The translations under genes were made by a program, and so were the position numbers. From positions 1 to 64,000 of the forward strand of contig DAIDGX010000018.1 in NCBI GenBank assembly GCA_027452165.1: a stretch of 64,000 bases of DNA, written 5' to 3'. Positions 49,380 through 59,138 of this stretch are shown here, in pieces; position 1 is the first letter of the stretch, and each line of letters starts with the position of its first letter. This stretch comes from Vulcanimicrobiota bacterium. GTDB lineage: Bacteria > Vulcanimicrobiota > Vulcanimicrobiia > Vulcanimicrobiales > Vulcanimicrobiaceae. The notes under the pieces were generated by a model that ran no database searches, was not told where the DNA came from, and worked only from the letters and a program-made list of their open reading frames with translations.

Positions 49380-50525
49380 ATGATCGAGGTTCCGGTGCTG
49401 ATTTGCGGCCTCGGCGGCATGGGGAGCGCGGCGCTTGCGCGCGTCGCGCTGCGAGGCTCTGCGGTGCTCGGCATCGAGCAGTTCGCGCCGGGACACGCGC
49501 TCGGTTCCTCGAGCGGACGATCGCGCCTCATCCGGCGCGCGTACTTCGAAGATGTGGCCTACGTGCCGCTGCTCGATCGCGCATATGTGCTCTGGCGCGA
49601 ACTCGACGCCCGCACGCGCGCCAACGTCCTCCACACCGTCGGCTTGCTGACGCTCGGGTCGCAGGGAAGTTCCATGCTTGCGGGCGCGCAGCACGCGGCG
49701 CGTATGTACGCGCTTGACGTCGCGTTCTGGGACGCGCACGATATCCGCGCGCGCTACCCGGCGCTACGCCCGCGCGACGACGAAGTGGGTGTGTATGAGC
49801 CCGATGGCGGCTACGTTGTGCCTGAACTCGCGATCGCTGCGCATCTGGCGCTCGCTCGCGAGCACGGTGCGCAAACGCGTTTTGGCGTAGGCATGCGAGC
49901 GTGGGAGAGCGCACGCGACGGCGTTCACGTTACGCTCACCGACGGCGAGACGATTCGCTGCGAACGGCTGATCTTGACGCTCGGCGCATGGTTCACGGCG
50001 ACGCTCGCCGAGATCGGTGTTCCGCTTGTGATCCAACGCAACGTGCTCGCATGGTTTACGCCGTCACATCCGCTCACGCCGCAAGAGATGCCGTGCTTCT
50101 TGATGGACCGGCACGGCGCGCCCGCCGAGTTTTACGGCTTTCCCGACGTTGGCGACGGCGTCAAGGTGGCGTTTCACGGCTATGGCGAGACAACCGATGC
50201 CGATCATCTGGATCGCGACATTCGCGAAAGCGATATCGCGCCGCTCGCGCGCGAACTCGAGTCGTTGATTCCCGGAGCGGCGGGTGCCTATCGCGAGGGC
50301 AAAGCCTGCATGTACGCGCTCACGCCCGATCGACACTTCGTGCTGGACCAGCATCCGCGCGATGCGCGCGTCGTCGTGTGTGGCGGCTTCTCGGGGCACG
50401 GGTTCAAGTTCGCAAGCGTGATCGGTGAGATCGCATCGCAACTCGCGCTTGACGGGGGTTCGCCGCTGCCGGCCGCGTTTCTCTCGCTCGCCCGCTTTAA
50501 GCGGAACGATCCAGCCGCGCGATGA
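49380..50525 (+). CDS. Monomeric sarcosine oxidase/N-methyl amino acid oxidase family flavoenzyme
   Basis: 381 residues of the MSOX/SolA family. FAD-binding GxGxxG is ICGLGGMGSA near 8-17, followed by the family's GSSSGRSRLIRRAYFED. The Cys that carries covalent FAD is in KACMYALTPDRHF (C near 310), and CGGFSGHGFKFASVIG closes the flavin site. These enzymes oxidise N-methyl or cyclic secondary amino acids (sarcosine, N-methyltryptophan, pipecolate, proline) with oxygen, releasing hydrogen peroxide. The exact substrate cannot be assigned. I start at ATG 49380 directly before the Rossmann strand. The 3' end overlaps the convergent membrane-protein gene by 29 bases. Confidence 0.85.
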   Translation: MIEVPVLICGLGGMGSAALARVALRGSAVLGIEQFAPGHALGSSSGRSRLIRRAYFEDVAYVPLLDRAYVLWRELDARTRANVLHTVGLLTLGSQGSSMLAGAQHAARMYALDVAFWDAHDIRARYPALRPRDDEVGVYEPDGGYVVPELAIAAHLALAREHGAQTRFGVGMRAWESARDGVHVTLTDGETIRCERLILTLGAWFTATLAEIGVPLVIQRNVLAWFTPSHPLTPQEMPCFLMDRHGAPAEFYGFPDVGDGVKVAFHGYGETTDADHLDRDIRESDIAPLARELESLIPGAAGAYREGKACMYALTPDRHFVLDQHPRDARVVVCGGFSGHGFKFASVIGEIASQLALDGGSPLPAAFLSLARFKRNDPAAR

Positions 50526-50979
50526 CGTAGGCAACGGGCAGCCCGTAGAAGACGCAGTGCGCGATCACTTGGGTGATGATCGCGAGCGGTGCGGAAACGT
50601 CGTAGAGTTTGCCCGCGCCGAGCAGTGCTAAATCCATGAAGACGTACACCATCGCGCCGTACATTGGGCCCGAGATGTACCAGCGTTCGTTCATGAAGGG
50701 GCGCGTGCGCGCGAGAAACGCGTACCCGCCGGCCCAGCCGATGCTCACGAGGAGATGCACGAGCACGCCGAGCCACGCATAGCTCGTACTCGTCATCGCG
50801 CTTGGACCGATCGCTGCCGAGGCGACCCATTGCCAGAGCGCGACCATGCTGCCGTGCTGCGGCAGTACCGAGGCAAGCCAAAGAAAGAGATCGATCGTGA
50901 TCGCGCCGGTGAGGCCGGCGACGAACGCCTGCCGTACGACGAGCGGCCAGTCGGTACGCTGTGATTGCTCTTGTGCCAT
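50497..50979 (-). CDS. Four-helix membrane protein of unknown function
   Basis: 160 residues with about four membrane helices (about 14-36, 62-84, 96-113, 125-150) and a short cytoplasmic N-terminus. Motifs such as RQAFVAGLTGAITIDLFLWLA and GWAGGYAFLA with PMYGAMVYVFMDL recur in small DUF-type membrane proteins with a Gly-rich helix packing, but I cannot name the family. ATG 50979 begins just before the first helix; an in-frame ATG at 51048 would overlap the divergent Lgt-like gene start. Its end overlaps the flavoenzyme gene's end on the other strand. Confidence 0.65.
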   Translation of the reverse strand: MAQEQSQRTDWPLVVRQAFVAGLTGAITIDLFLWLASVLPQHGSMVALWQWVASAAIGPSAMTSTSYAWLGVLVHLLVSIGWAGGYAFLARTRPFMNERWYISGPMYGAMVYVFMDLALLGAGKLYDVSAPLAIITQVIAHCVFYGLPVAYVIARLDRSA

Positions 50980-51034
50980 AGCCCCAGGGCATTCGGCTAG
51001 GTAGCGTCGGCGCCTTGATGGAAACGTCGCACCA

Positions 51035-51733
51035 ATGGGACATCTCAACGAACATCTACGTTGGCTGATCGCCGCGCCGGTCTACGTGTGTGCCTATGCG
51101 GCGGCGTGCGCGGTGTTTTGGTGGATGGCACGCCGGCGCGGCATGGCCGACGAGACCACGCTAAGGGTGATGCTGGCCGGGCTCATCGGCGGGCTCGTGG
51201 GCGCGAATCTGGTGCAAATCCTCGCCACGGGGCTACCCGGAAAAACGATCGAAGGGGGCATCATCGGCGGCTGGCTTGCGGTGGAGCTGATGAAACGCTA
51301 CGTCGGCATGACCCGATCGACCGGCGACCTCTTCGCGTTCGCGATCCCAGCGGGTGAGGCGATCGGGCGCGTGGCCTGCTTCATCGGCGGATGTTGCTAC
51401 GGCAAACTGGCCCCCACGCTGCCGTGGGCCGTATACGACCACGGCGCTCTGCGCCATCCCACGCAGCTTTATTTGTCGGCCGGCGCACTCTGCTGTCTTG
51501 GCGTGCTCTACGTGCTCGAACGGAGGGGTACGCTGCCCGAGCGCGCCCTCTTTGCAATCGGCGGCATGCTCTTTTGCGTCGATCGGTTTGTGGTGGAGTT
51601 CTTTCGCGCGGGAGCGACCATGTTGGGTCCGATCACGCTCGCGCAGGCCGGCTGCCTGATCGGCTTTGCGGTGTTTGCGGTGCTCTACGTGCGCGTTAGC
51701 ACCGCGCAACGTATGCTTGCGTGCGCCGCGTGA
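51035..51733 (+). CDS. Lgt-like prolipoprotein diacylglyceryl transferase family protein (short)
   Basis: 232 residues and about seven membrane helices. The Lgt signature region is present in a variant form: AGEAIGRVACFIGGCCYGK followed by LPWAVYD and RHPTQLYLSAG. Canonical Lgt reads GRIGNFINGE and RHPSQLYE. Lgt attaches diacylglycerol to the lipobox Cys of prelipoproteins in the inner membrane. The protein is about 50 residues shorter than the E. coli enzyme and has the Cys-rich signature seen in Lgt paralogues, so it may be the main enzyme or a second copy with another thiol target. It is followed directly by a small membrane protein and the radical SAM gene. Confidence 0.75.
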   Translation: MGHLNEHLRWLIAAPVYVCAYAAACAVFWWMARRRGMADETTLRVMLAGLIGGLVGANLVQILATGLPGKTIEGGIIGGWLAVELMKRYVGMTRSTGDLFAFAIPAGEAIGRVACFIGGCCYGKLAPTLPWAVYDHGALRHPTQLYLSAGALCCLGVLYVLERRGTLPERALFAIGGMLFCVDRFVVEFFRAGATMLGPITLAQAGCLIGFAVFAVLYVRVSTAQRMLACAA

Positions 51734-52017
51734 TCGATCGTAAGGCGTTTTGGTTGACCTTTATACTGAGCGCGCTTCTCGGCGGCTCCGTGCTCTTTGC
51801 GAGCACGGCGCTTGGAACACTCGCGGTTGGGAGCACCACCAACAATATGGTCGCGACGGCGCTGATGCCCGTCATCGTCGTGCTCGGCCTCATTCTTGCG
51901 AGCCGCTTTTGGAAAACGCTCGATGTCCGCGCGGGCATCTGTCTTGGACTCGCCGTTGGCCTCGCCGGCGCGTTTGCAATCTGTTTGGGCATTCTCGGCG
52001 GCCTTAAGGTCGCTTGA
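51721..52017 (+). CDS. Small membrane protein of unknown function
   Basis: 98 residues with three predicted membrane helices (about 10-32, 42-62, 70-95) rich in Gly, Ala and Leu, and a basic start. GTG 51721 overlaps the end of the Lgt-like gene by 13 bases, implying coupling; GTG 51730 is an alternative. No family recognised. It lies between the Lgt-like gene and a Tes-like radical SAM gene, so a role in membrane lipid chemistry is suggested by position only. Confidence 0.6.
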   Translation: MRRVIDRKAFWLTFILSALLGGSVLFASTALGTLAVGSTTNNMVATALMPVIVVLGLILASRFWKTLDVRAGICLGLAVGLAGAFAICLGILGGLKVA

Positions 52018-52026
52018 ATCCCGCCG

Positions 52027-53559
52027 ATGCTCGATAGTCACGACTACACCATCGTCAAGAGCGTACGCGCGCTCTGTCCGCGCTGCTTTGCGGAAAACGA
52101 CGACTTCGATCCCGAGTATCCGGCCGACATCTGCGACGGTCATTTGCTAGAGCGCGAGGGAAAAATTTATCTGCGCCGGTTTTGCCGGCGCGGACACGGT
52201 GAAGTGTGGTCGCTCTACGAAGAGCGTGCCGATCTGTGGCGCTATCTGCAGCAGTGGCGCGTGCCGACGAAGATCATCAATCCCGACACGCAGGCGATCT
52301 ATCCCGTACCGATGGGCTACGAGTACGGCCTTGGTCCGTCTCACCTGCAACACTCGTGCATCTTCTTGCTCGACATTACGACGCAGTGCAATCTGAGCTG
52401 CCCTGCCTGCTACGCGCATTCGGGCCCGGAAAATGCGTCGTACTTGCCGCTCGACCAGGCGCTCCATGCGATCGAGACCGCGGTCGCGCGCGAAAACGGG
52501 CGCTTGGATGTGGTGATGCTTTCGGGCGGCGAGCCGACCGTTCACCCGCAGTTCCGCGAGGTGCTCGATGCGCTCGTGGAATTTCCCGTGACGCGCATTC
52601 TTGTGAACACCAACGGCATTCGTCTGGCCAACGACGACGCGTTTCTCGAGCTGTTGCGCGGTCACCGCGATCGTGTCGAGGTATATCTGCAGTACGACGG
52701 GCAACGTGCGAGTACGCAGCGGACGTTGCGCGGCATGGATCTGACCGCGATGAAGGCGCGCGCGGTGGAGCGTCTCTCGGCCGCCAAGATCTTCACCACG
52801 CTTGTCATGACGGTGACCCACGAGAACGCCGATCAGGTTGGAGAAGTGCTCGATACGTGCTTCGCCTTGCCGTTCGTGGGTGGCGCGATGTTTCAACCCG
52901 TCTTCGCGTCGGGGCGCGCGCCGGCGTTCGACCCGATGGCGCGCGTCACCACGACGGGGGTGCTCGCGCGCATGGAAGAGCAGTCGCGCCACGGCGTGCG
53001 CGCGCACGATCTGATCGCGCTGCCCTGCAGTCATCCGGATTGTTGCTCGATCGGCTATTGGCTCAAGAACAAGGACGGTAGCATCCGTAGCATCGCGTCG
53101 ATCGTGGGTGAGGATGCGCTCAAAGCAAACTTGAGCATCTTCGGCAACTCGATTGCATTCTCGGATGGCCTCTCGCAGGTACACAACGCATTGCTCGGCT
53201 TGATGTCGGAGACGATGACACTCTCGCGACCCGAACTCGTAAAGCACCTGAAGGACCTGTGTGCTGCCTGCGATCTTGGCGGTCTCACCGGGCTTCTGAA
53301 GCTCGCTTTCGGACGCGATGCGACGACGGCGTTCGTGGGCGAGCGCGTGAAACGCGTGACCGTGAAGCACTTTATGGATGCCGATACGCTGATTACGGAG
53401 CGTCTGGAGCAGTGCTGCGTGCACGTTGGCGGCGCTGGAAGCGATCCGGTGCGCATGCCGTTTTGTGCCGCGCGACTCTTTCCGAAGGTCCGCGAGCGCG
53501 CCGCGCAAGGCATGGCGACCCGGGCGGCGATCGCTCATGCAGATGCGACGCATGAATAG
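52027..53559 (+). CDS. Radical SAM protein of the tetraether-synthase (MJ0619/Tes) type
   Basis: 510 residues. An N-terminal zinc-ribbon-like part has C17-x2-C20, C36 and C53 (RFCRRGHGE). The radical SAM cluster motif C-x3-C-x2-C is C121, C125, C128 in TQCNLSCPACYA, followed by VMLSGGEPTVHP and the strand ILVNTNGIRLA. YLQYDG, FQPV.ASGR and the C-terminal CCVHVGG with MPFCAARLFP closely match the layout of Tes proteins, which join lipid tails carbon-to-carbon to build tetraether lipids. The auxiliary-cluster motif of Tes, DCGLC, is EYGLG here (99-103), so one iron-sulphur site is missing and the reaction may differ. It lies among small membrane proteins and an Lgt-like gene, consistent with a membrane-lipid substrate. 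Confidence 0.78.
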   Translation: MLDSHDYTIVKSVRALCPRCFAENDDFDPEYPADICDGHLLEREGKIYLRRFCRRGHGEVWSLYEERADLWRYLQQWRVPTKIINPDTQAIYPVPMGYEYGLGPSHLQHSCIFLLDITTQCNLSCPACYAHSGPENASYLPLDQALHAIETAVARENGRLDVVMLSGGEPTVHPQFREVLDALVEFPVTRILVNTNGIRLANDDAFLELLRGHRDRVEVYLQYDGQRASTQRTLRGMDLTAMKARAVERLSAAKIFTTLVMTVTHENADQVGEVLDTCFALPFVGGAMFQPVFASGRAPAFDPMARVTTTGVLARMEEQSRHGVRAHDLIALPCSHPDCCSIGYWLKNKDGSIRSIASIVGEDALKANLSIFGNSIAFSDGLSQVHNALLGLMSETMTLSRPELVKHLKDLCAACDLGGLTGLLKLAFGRDATTAFVGERVKRVTVKHFMDADTLITERLEQCCVHVGGAGSDPVRMPFCAARLFPKVRERAAQGMATRAAIAHADATHE

Positions 53560-53899
53560 CGCTCGTGTGGGGGCAATCGTCGCGGCGGCGATTGGAGGCT
53601 TGGCCTTCGGCGTTGCGTTCGCGTACGGGTTCATGTTTCTACTCGCGAACACCAGCCTCTGGTTTGCGCGCATTCATCCGCCGGTACAAACCGAAGATTT
53701 CCTGGGGTCGATGGGCCAGAGCATCTATTATCTCTGCGTGACCGCAGGGCTCGGAATCGGATTCTTTGCGCTCGTTCGACGTTCGATGCCGGTGGCGGTA
53801 CGCGTGTTCCTCGTGTGCAGCGCGCTTCCGCTGCTGGGCATCATGGCGCTCTGCTCGGGTTTTTCGATCGATGCGTTGACGACCACGCGGTATCAATAA
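53552..53899 (+). CDS. Small membrane protein of unknown function
   Basis: 115 residues with three predicted membrane helices (about 5-30, 52-72, 80-103). It overlaps the end of the radical SAM gene by 8 bases and is therefore co-translated with it. In-frame ATGs at 53537 and 53543 are also possible and would only lengthen the overlap. No family recognised. The loop after helix 1 (SLWFARIHPPVQTEDF) faces the periplasm if the basic N-terminus stays inside. Confidence 0.6.
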   Translation: MNSARVGAIVAAAIGGLAFGVAFAYGFMFLLANTSLWFARIHPPVQTEDFLGSMGQSIYYLCVTAGLGIGFFALVRRSMPVAVRVFLVCSALPLLGIMALCSGFSIDALTTTRYQ

Positions 53900-53913
53900 G
53901 GACGGTAACGGTG

Positions 53914-54177
53914 ATGAACGATAGTGCTGAACGCGGCCGAGAGGTAGAGGGCTGGGCGTTTACCTTTTGCAAGGCTGCGTTTCTTGCGATCCTTTGCGGC
54001 AAGTACGCAGTGCTCGTGCTCAGCGTTGCTGCGGTGGTGCTCTACGGTGCCGCGTATGCGATGGGCGTGCGCCAGTGGCGCTGTTGGGCCAAACCGCCCT
54101 GGACGGTGATTTTCTTTGCGGCCGTCGCAGCGGTGCAGATCGTGCTCATGGTACGCGGTTCGGGTTTGGTGATCTAG
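53914..54177 (+). CDS. Small membrane protein of unknown function
   Basis: 87 residues with two membrane helices (about 19-46 and 62-82) separated by a basic, Trp-rich loop (RQWRCWAKPPW). It begins 14 bases after the preceding small membrane gene, with AAGGACGG upstream. No family recognised. Likely the last gene of the Lgt-like/radical SAM run. Confidence 0.55.
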   Translation: MNDSAERGREVEGWAFTFCKAAFLAILCGKYAVLVLSVAAVVLYGAAYAMGVRQWRCWAKPPWTVIFFAAVAAVQIVLMVRGSGLVI

Positions 54178-54238
54178 GTTCTCGCGTTACGCAAGCCTTA
54201 ATCTGGTTCCAAGCATCCTGTCAGCTGGGGTGAGTACC

Positions 54239-54541
54239 ATGACGGGCATGATGCGTGAACGCCCCCTCCAGGAGCCCTCGGAGCTGGTCATTTGGAGCGC
54301 GACGACGTTGCTCGGCGCCCTGATCGGCCTTACCGCCGCCTTCATGCTCTGGACGCAGCTACACCGGACCGGCGAGCCCGCGATGCTCGATGGCGCCGTC
54401 TTCTCGCTCGGCCTCGGCTTCGGCCTTATGGGCATCGCCCTGCCCGGGCTCACCCGGCGCCTCTTTCTGGTGGTGCTGGGCTGCGCGTTGCTGGCCGGCT
54501 ATTTCACCCTCGGGGGCGCCTTTTCGGCCATCGCCGGCTAG
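54239..54541 (+). CDS. Small membrane protein of unknown function
   Basis: 100 residues with a charged N-terminus (MTGMMRERPLQEPSE) and three predicted helices (about 18-40, 51-70, 76-97) rich in Gly and Leu. An in-frame GTG at 54230 would add three residues. It lies directly before the groESL promoter, whose -35 begins 13 bases after its stop. No recognised family. Confidence 0.55.
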   Translation: MTGMMRERPLQEPSELVIWSATTLLGALIGLTAAFMLWTQLHRTGEPAMLDGAVFSLGLGFGLMGIALPGLTRRLFLVVLGCALLAGYFTLGGAFSAIAG

Positions 54542-54553
54542 CCCCAAAGGCGC

Positions 54554-54615
54554 TTGCACTCTCCCAGGTTGTCTGCTAATATCCGAGGGCTGGCACTCAG
54601 CTGCTTAGAGTGCCA
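54554..54615 (+). promoter_or_regulatory. groESL promoter with CIRCE element
   Basis: -35 TTGCAC (54554-54559), 17-base spacer, -10 TAATAT (54577-54582). Just after it is TGGCACTC-N9-GAGTGCCA (54591-54615), a CIRCE element differing from the consensus TTAGCACTC/GAGTGCTAA only at the outer bases. CIRCE is the binding site of the heat-shock repressor HrcA, whose activity is itself tuned by GroEL. hrcA is not in the window. Confidence 0.92.
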
Positions 54616-54652
54616 ACATCCAAATCAAGCAGATTTAACCTGGAGGTTTTAC

Positions 54653-56643
<1,991 letters not shown>

Positions 56644-56666
56644 TTCCCGCACGGGAATGCATTGAT

Positions 56667-56705
56667 GAACGGCTCCCGCAGCGATGCGGGAGCCGTTCGT
56701 TTTTC
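56667..56705 (+). terminator. Intrinsic terminator of groESL
   Basis: Perfect 14-bp stem (56667-56680 with 56685-56698), tetraloop GCGA, then GTTTTTC. It lies 24 bases after the groEL stop. Confidence 0.93.
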
Positions 56706-56787
56706 TCCGTCGCTGCGATGCGCAGGCTGGCGACGAACGAACGCATAACTAGTCGATCTCACGGTCGAGTTATCAGCGGAGAGGGTA

Positions 56788-58980
56788 GTGCTGGTACCAA
56801 GCTCGTCGGCGGCGCGTTTTCTGCGCAGTGCCACTATTTCGGTCGCATATCTCGTTGCGTGGATCGGCTTCGACGTGCTCGCGGCTGCCTACGGCCGGAA
56901 CAGCGGGGCGCTCTTTCCCTGGTACTTCCGCGCGGCGCTAACGTTTTATCTCGTCTACACGTTCCGCTTGCGCTATGCGGTGCTCGCGGTGGTGGCGGAA
57001 GTGCTGCGGCCGCTCGTGTTTCCGCCGCCCGGCGGGCACGTCGATCTGCTCTTCTACGTCGCCTTCGGCACGATCGTCGCGATCGGGTATACCGCGACGG
57101 CATGGTTCCTGCGCGACGTCTCGCGCGTGCGCCTGCCGATCGTCGGGTTCCGCGACGCGTCGTACTACTGCGCGACGGTCACCTGGGTTCCGCTCGTGCT
57201 GAGCTTTCCGCTCGTCGCGCTCGTGTGTGCGTTCGGGCGCGCGCCGTGGTCGCATTTTCTTTCGCAGGTCGTGATCTTTTGGGTCGGCGACTGCGTTGGG
57301 CTGATCGTCGCGGTGCCGGTACTCGCGCTCTACCTCACGCGGTACGTCGCGCCGTGGCGCGCATCACCCGACGCCGTCGACTCGGCGACGCCCGTCAAGC
57401 CGGCGCTGAGCTTCTGGCTCTTCGTCTTTCTCGTGACCGCGATTCTGCTCGGCTACGGCGCGGTGCCGCTCGGCGTCACGAACGATCCGATTCTCTTCTT
57501 CACGTTCATTCCGCTGATGATGCTCGCGGCGACCGGCGGTCTGCGCTTGGCGATTCCCGGCATCCTCGTGGCCGACGCGGCGACGACCGCGATCAACTTT
57601 CTCGTCCCGGTCAACGCTCTGCATCCGATCTCGCTGCAGAGCTACATCATCGTGAGCGCCATGGCATCGATCCTTACCGGGGCCATCGTCGATTCACGAT
57701 ACCGCAAGGAGCGCAAGAACCGCCGGCTCGCATCGACTGACCCGCTTACCGGCCTTCCGAATCGCGCGAGTTTGGAACGTTGGATCGCGCAGGCGCCGAC
57801 GCCGCTCGCGGTCGTCATGATCGACGTCGATCGCTTCCGTCTCACGAACGAAGGGTTGAGCCGCGCGGCGGGCGATACGCTGCTGCGCGCGATCGCGACG
57901 CGGCTCTCGAACGTGCAGGCCGCGTATCTCGCGCATGTGAGCGCGGATGAGTTCGTCTGCGCATTCGTCGATCCCGATCTCGATCTTACGGCGCTCGGCA
58001 AACGCATCGCCGGGTATTTCGAGCAGCCGCTCGACGCGGGCGAAGCGCACGTCTACGTGTCGGTCTCGCTCGGCGTGGCCGAGACGATCGATCCGAAGGA
58101 GCGCTCGCTCTTGCTGCGGCAGGCGAGCATCGCCATGTATCGTGCCAAGCAAGCGGGACGCGGACGAACCGCAATCTACTCCGACGAGATGGCCAACGCC
58201 GTGCAGAGCATCTCGCTCGCCTCGGAACTCTTCGCGGCGCTGCAAGAAGGCGAGCTCGAACTCTTTTACCAGCCGATCTTCGATCTGACCGGCGGCGGGC
58301 GCCGCTGTATCGGCGCGGAGGCGCTGCTGCGCTGGAACCATCCGCGCCTGGGATTGTTGACGCCGAGTCAGTTTCTCGATCTGCTCGAGAGCCTCACGCT
58401 CGCCGATCGCGTCGGGGCGTGGGTTATCGAAGAGGCCGCGCGGCAAGTGCGCGTGTGGCGCGATCGCGGGCTCGATCTGCAGGTGTGGGTGAACCTCTTT
58501 CCGCGTCAGGCCCTCGACCGTGAAACGGCGACGCTCATCACCGAGGCGCTCGCGCGCTACGACGTGCAGCCGGATCTCTTCGTCGTCGAGATCATCGAAC
58601 GCGTCTTCGCCGAAGACGAAGAGCAGATTGCCGCGGCGATTCGCGCGCTCGCGGAGCGCGGCATCCGCACCGCGATCGACGACTTCGGCACCGGGCACTC
58701 GTCGCTCGGACGCCTGCGCGAGATTCCGGCGCATTTCTTGAAGATCGACCGCTCGTTCATCAACGACAGCGAGTTGAACGCCAAGTCGCGCAGCATGGTT
58801 CAGACGGTGCTGCACCTCGCGGGTGAGCTGCAGATCGCACCGCTCGCCGAGGGCATCGAGAACCACAGCCAGCTCGAACTCGTGCGCGCGCTCGGGTGCC
58901 GTCTCGCCCAAGGGTACTATCTCGGCCTGCCGATGCGCGCCTCCGAACTCCAGGAATGGCTTAGCAGCGTCGCCGTCTGA
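56788..58980 (+). CDS. Membrane-bound c-di-GMP phosphodiesterase (MASE1-like + degenerate GGDEF + EAL)
   Basis: 730 residues. The first about 290 form eight or so membrane helices of MASE1 type. A GGDEF domain follows (about 305-465; DPLTGLPNRASLERW, IDVDRF), but its active site reads SADEF, so it should not make c-di-GMP. It could bind GTP and regulate. The EAL domain (about 480-730) keeps EALLRW, the DDFGTGHSSL metal loop and APLAEGIEN, so hydrolysis of c-di-GMP is likely. GTG 56788 has GGAGAGGG just upstream. The gene stands alone after the groEL terminator. Confidence 0.88.
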   Translation: MLVPSSSAARFLRSATISVAYLVAWIGFDVLAAAYGRNSGALFPWYFRAALTFYLVYTFRLRYAVLAVVAEVLRPLVFPPPGGHVDLLFYVAFGTIVAIGYTATAWFLRDVSRVRLPIVGFRDASYYCATVTWVPLVLSFPLVALVCAFGRAPWSHFLSQVVIFWVGDCVGLIVAVPVLALYLTRYVAPWRASPDAVDSATPVKPALSFWLFVFLVTAILLGYGAVPLGVTNDPILFFTFIPLMMLAATGGLRLAIPGILVADAATTAINFLVPVNALHPISLQSYIIVSAMASILTGAIVDSRYRKERKNRRLASTDPLTGLPNRASLERWIAQAPTPLAVVMIDVDRFRLTNEGLSRAAGDTLLRAIATRLSNVQAAYLAHVSADEFVCAFVDPDLDLTALGKRIAGYFEQPLDAGEAHVYVSVSLGVAETIDPKERSLLLRQASIAMYRAKQAGRGRTAIYSDEMANAVQSISLASELFAALQEGELELFYQPIFDLTGGGRRCIGAEALLRWNHPRLGLLTPSQFLDLLESLTLADRVGAWVIEEAARQVRVWRDRGLDLQVWVNLFPRQALDRETATLITEALARYDVQPDLFVVEIIERVFAEDEEQIAAAIRALAERGIRTAIDDFGTGHSSLGRLREIPAHFLKIDRSFINDSELNAKSRSMVQTVLHLAGELQIAPLAEGIENHSQLELVRALGCRLAQGYYLGLPMRASELQEWLSSVAV

Positions 58981-59138
58981 ACGACGGCGCAGAAGGCGAC
59001 TCTGCCGTACAGTGCAACGTGCCGCTTCGTTCGTCAAGCTAACGGGCGCAGGGCCGTACTATTCTTTCGCACTTCACGATTCGGACTTAGAATTGAGTCC
59101 CCAACACAACGACGTCGAAGTGGAGTGCAGTGTTTGTT

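Noticed and set aside
52147-53673. A 508-codon minus-strand frame opposite the radical SAM gene
   Set aside because: The plus strand carries the CxxxCxxC motif and the whole family layout; the antisense frame has no domain.
58981-59138. Search for a promoter and terminator between the EAL gene and the aldehyde dehydrogenase
   Set aside because: Only an imperfect stem and no well-spaced -35/-10 pair could be found in this 158-bp gap.
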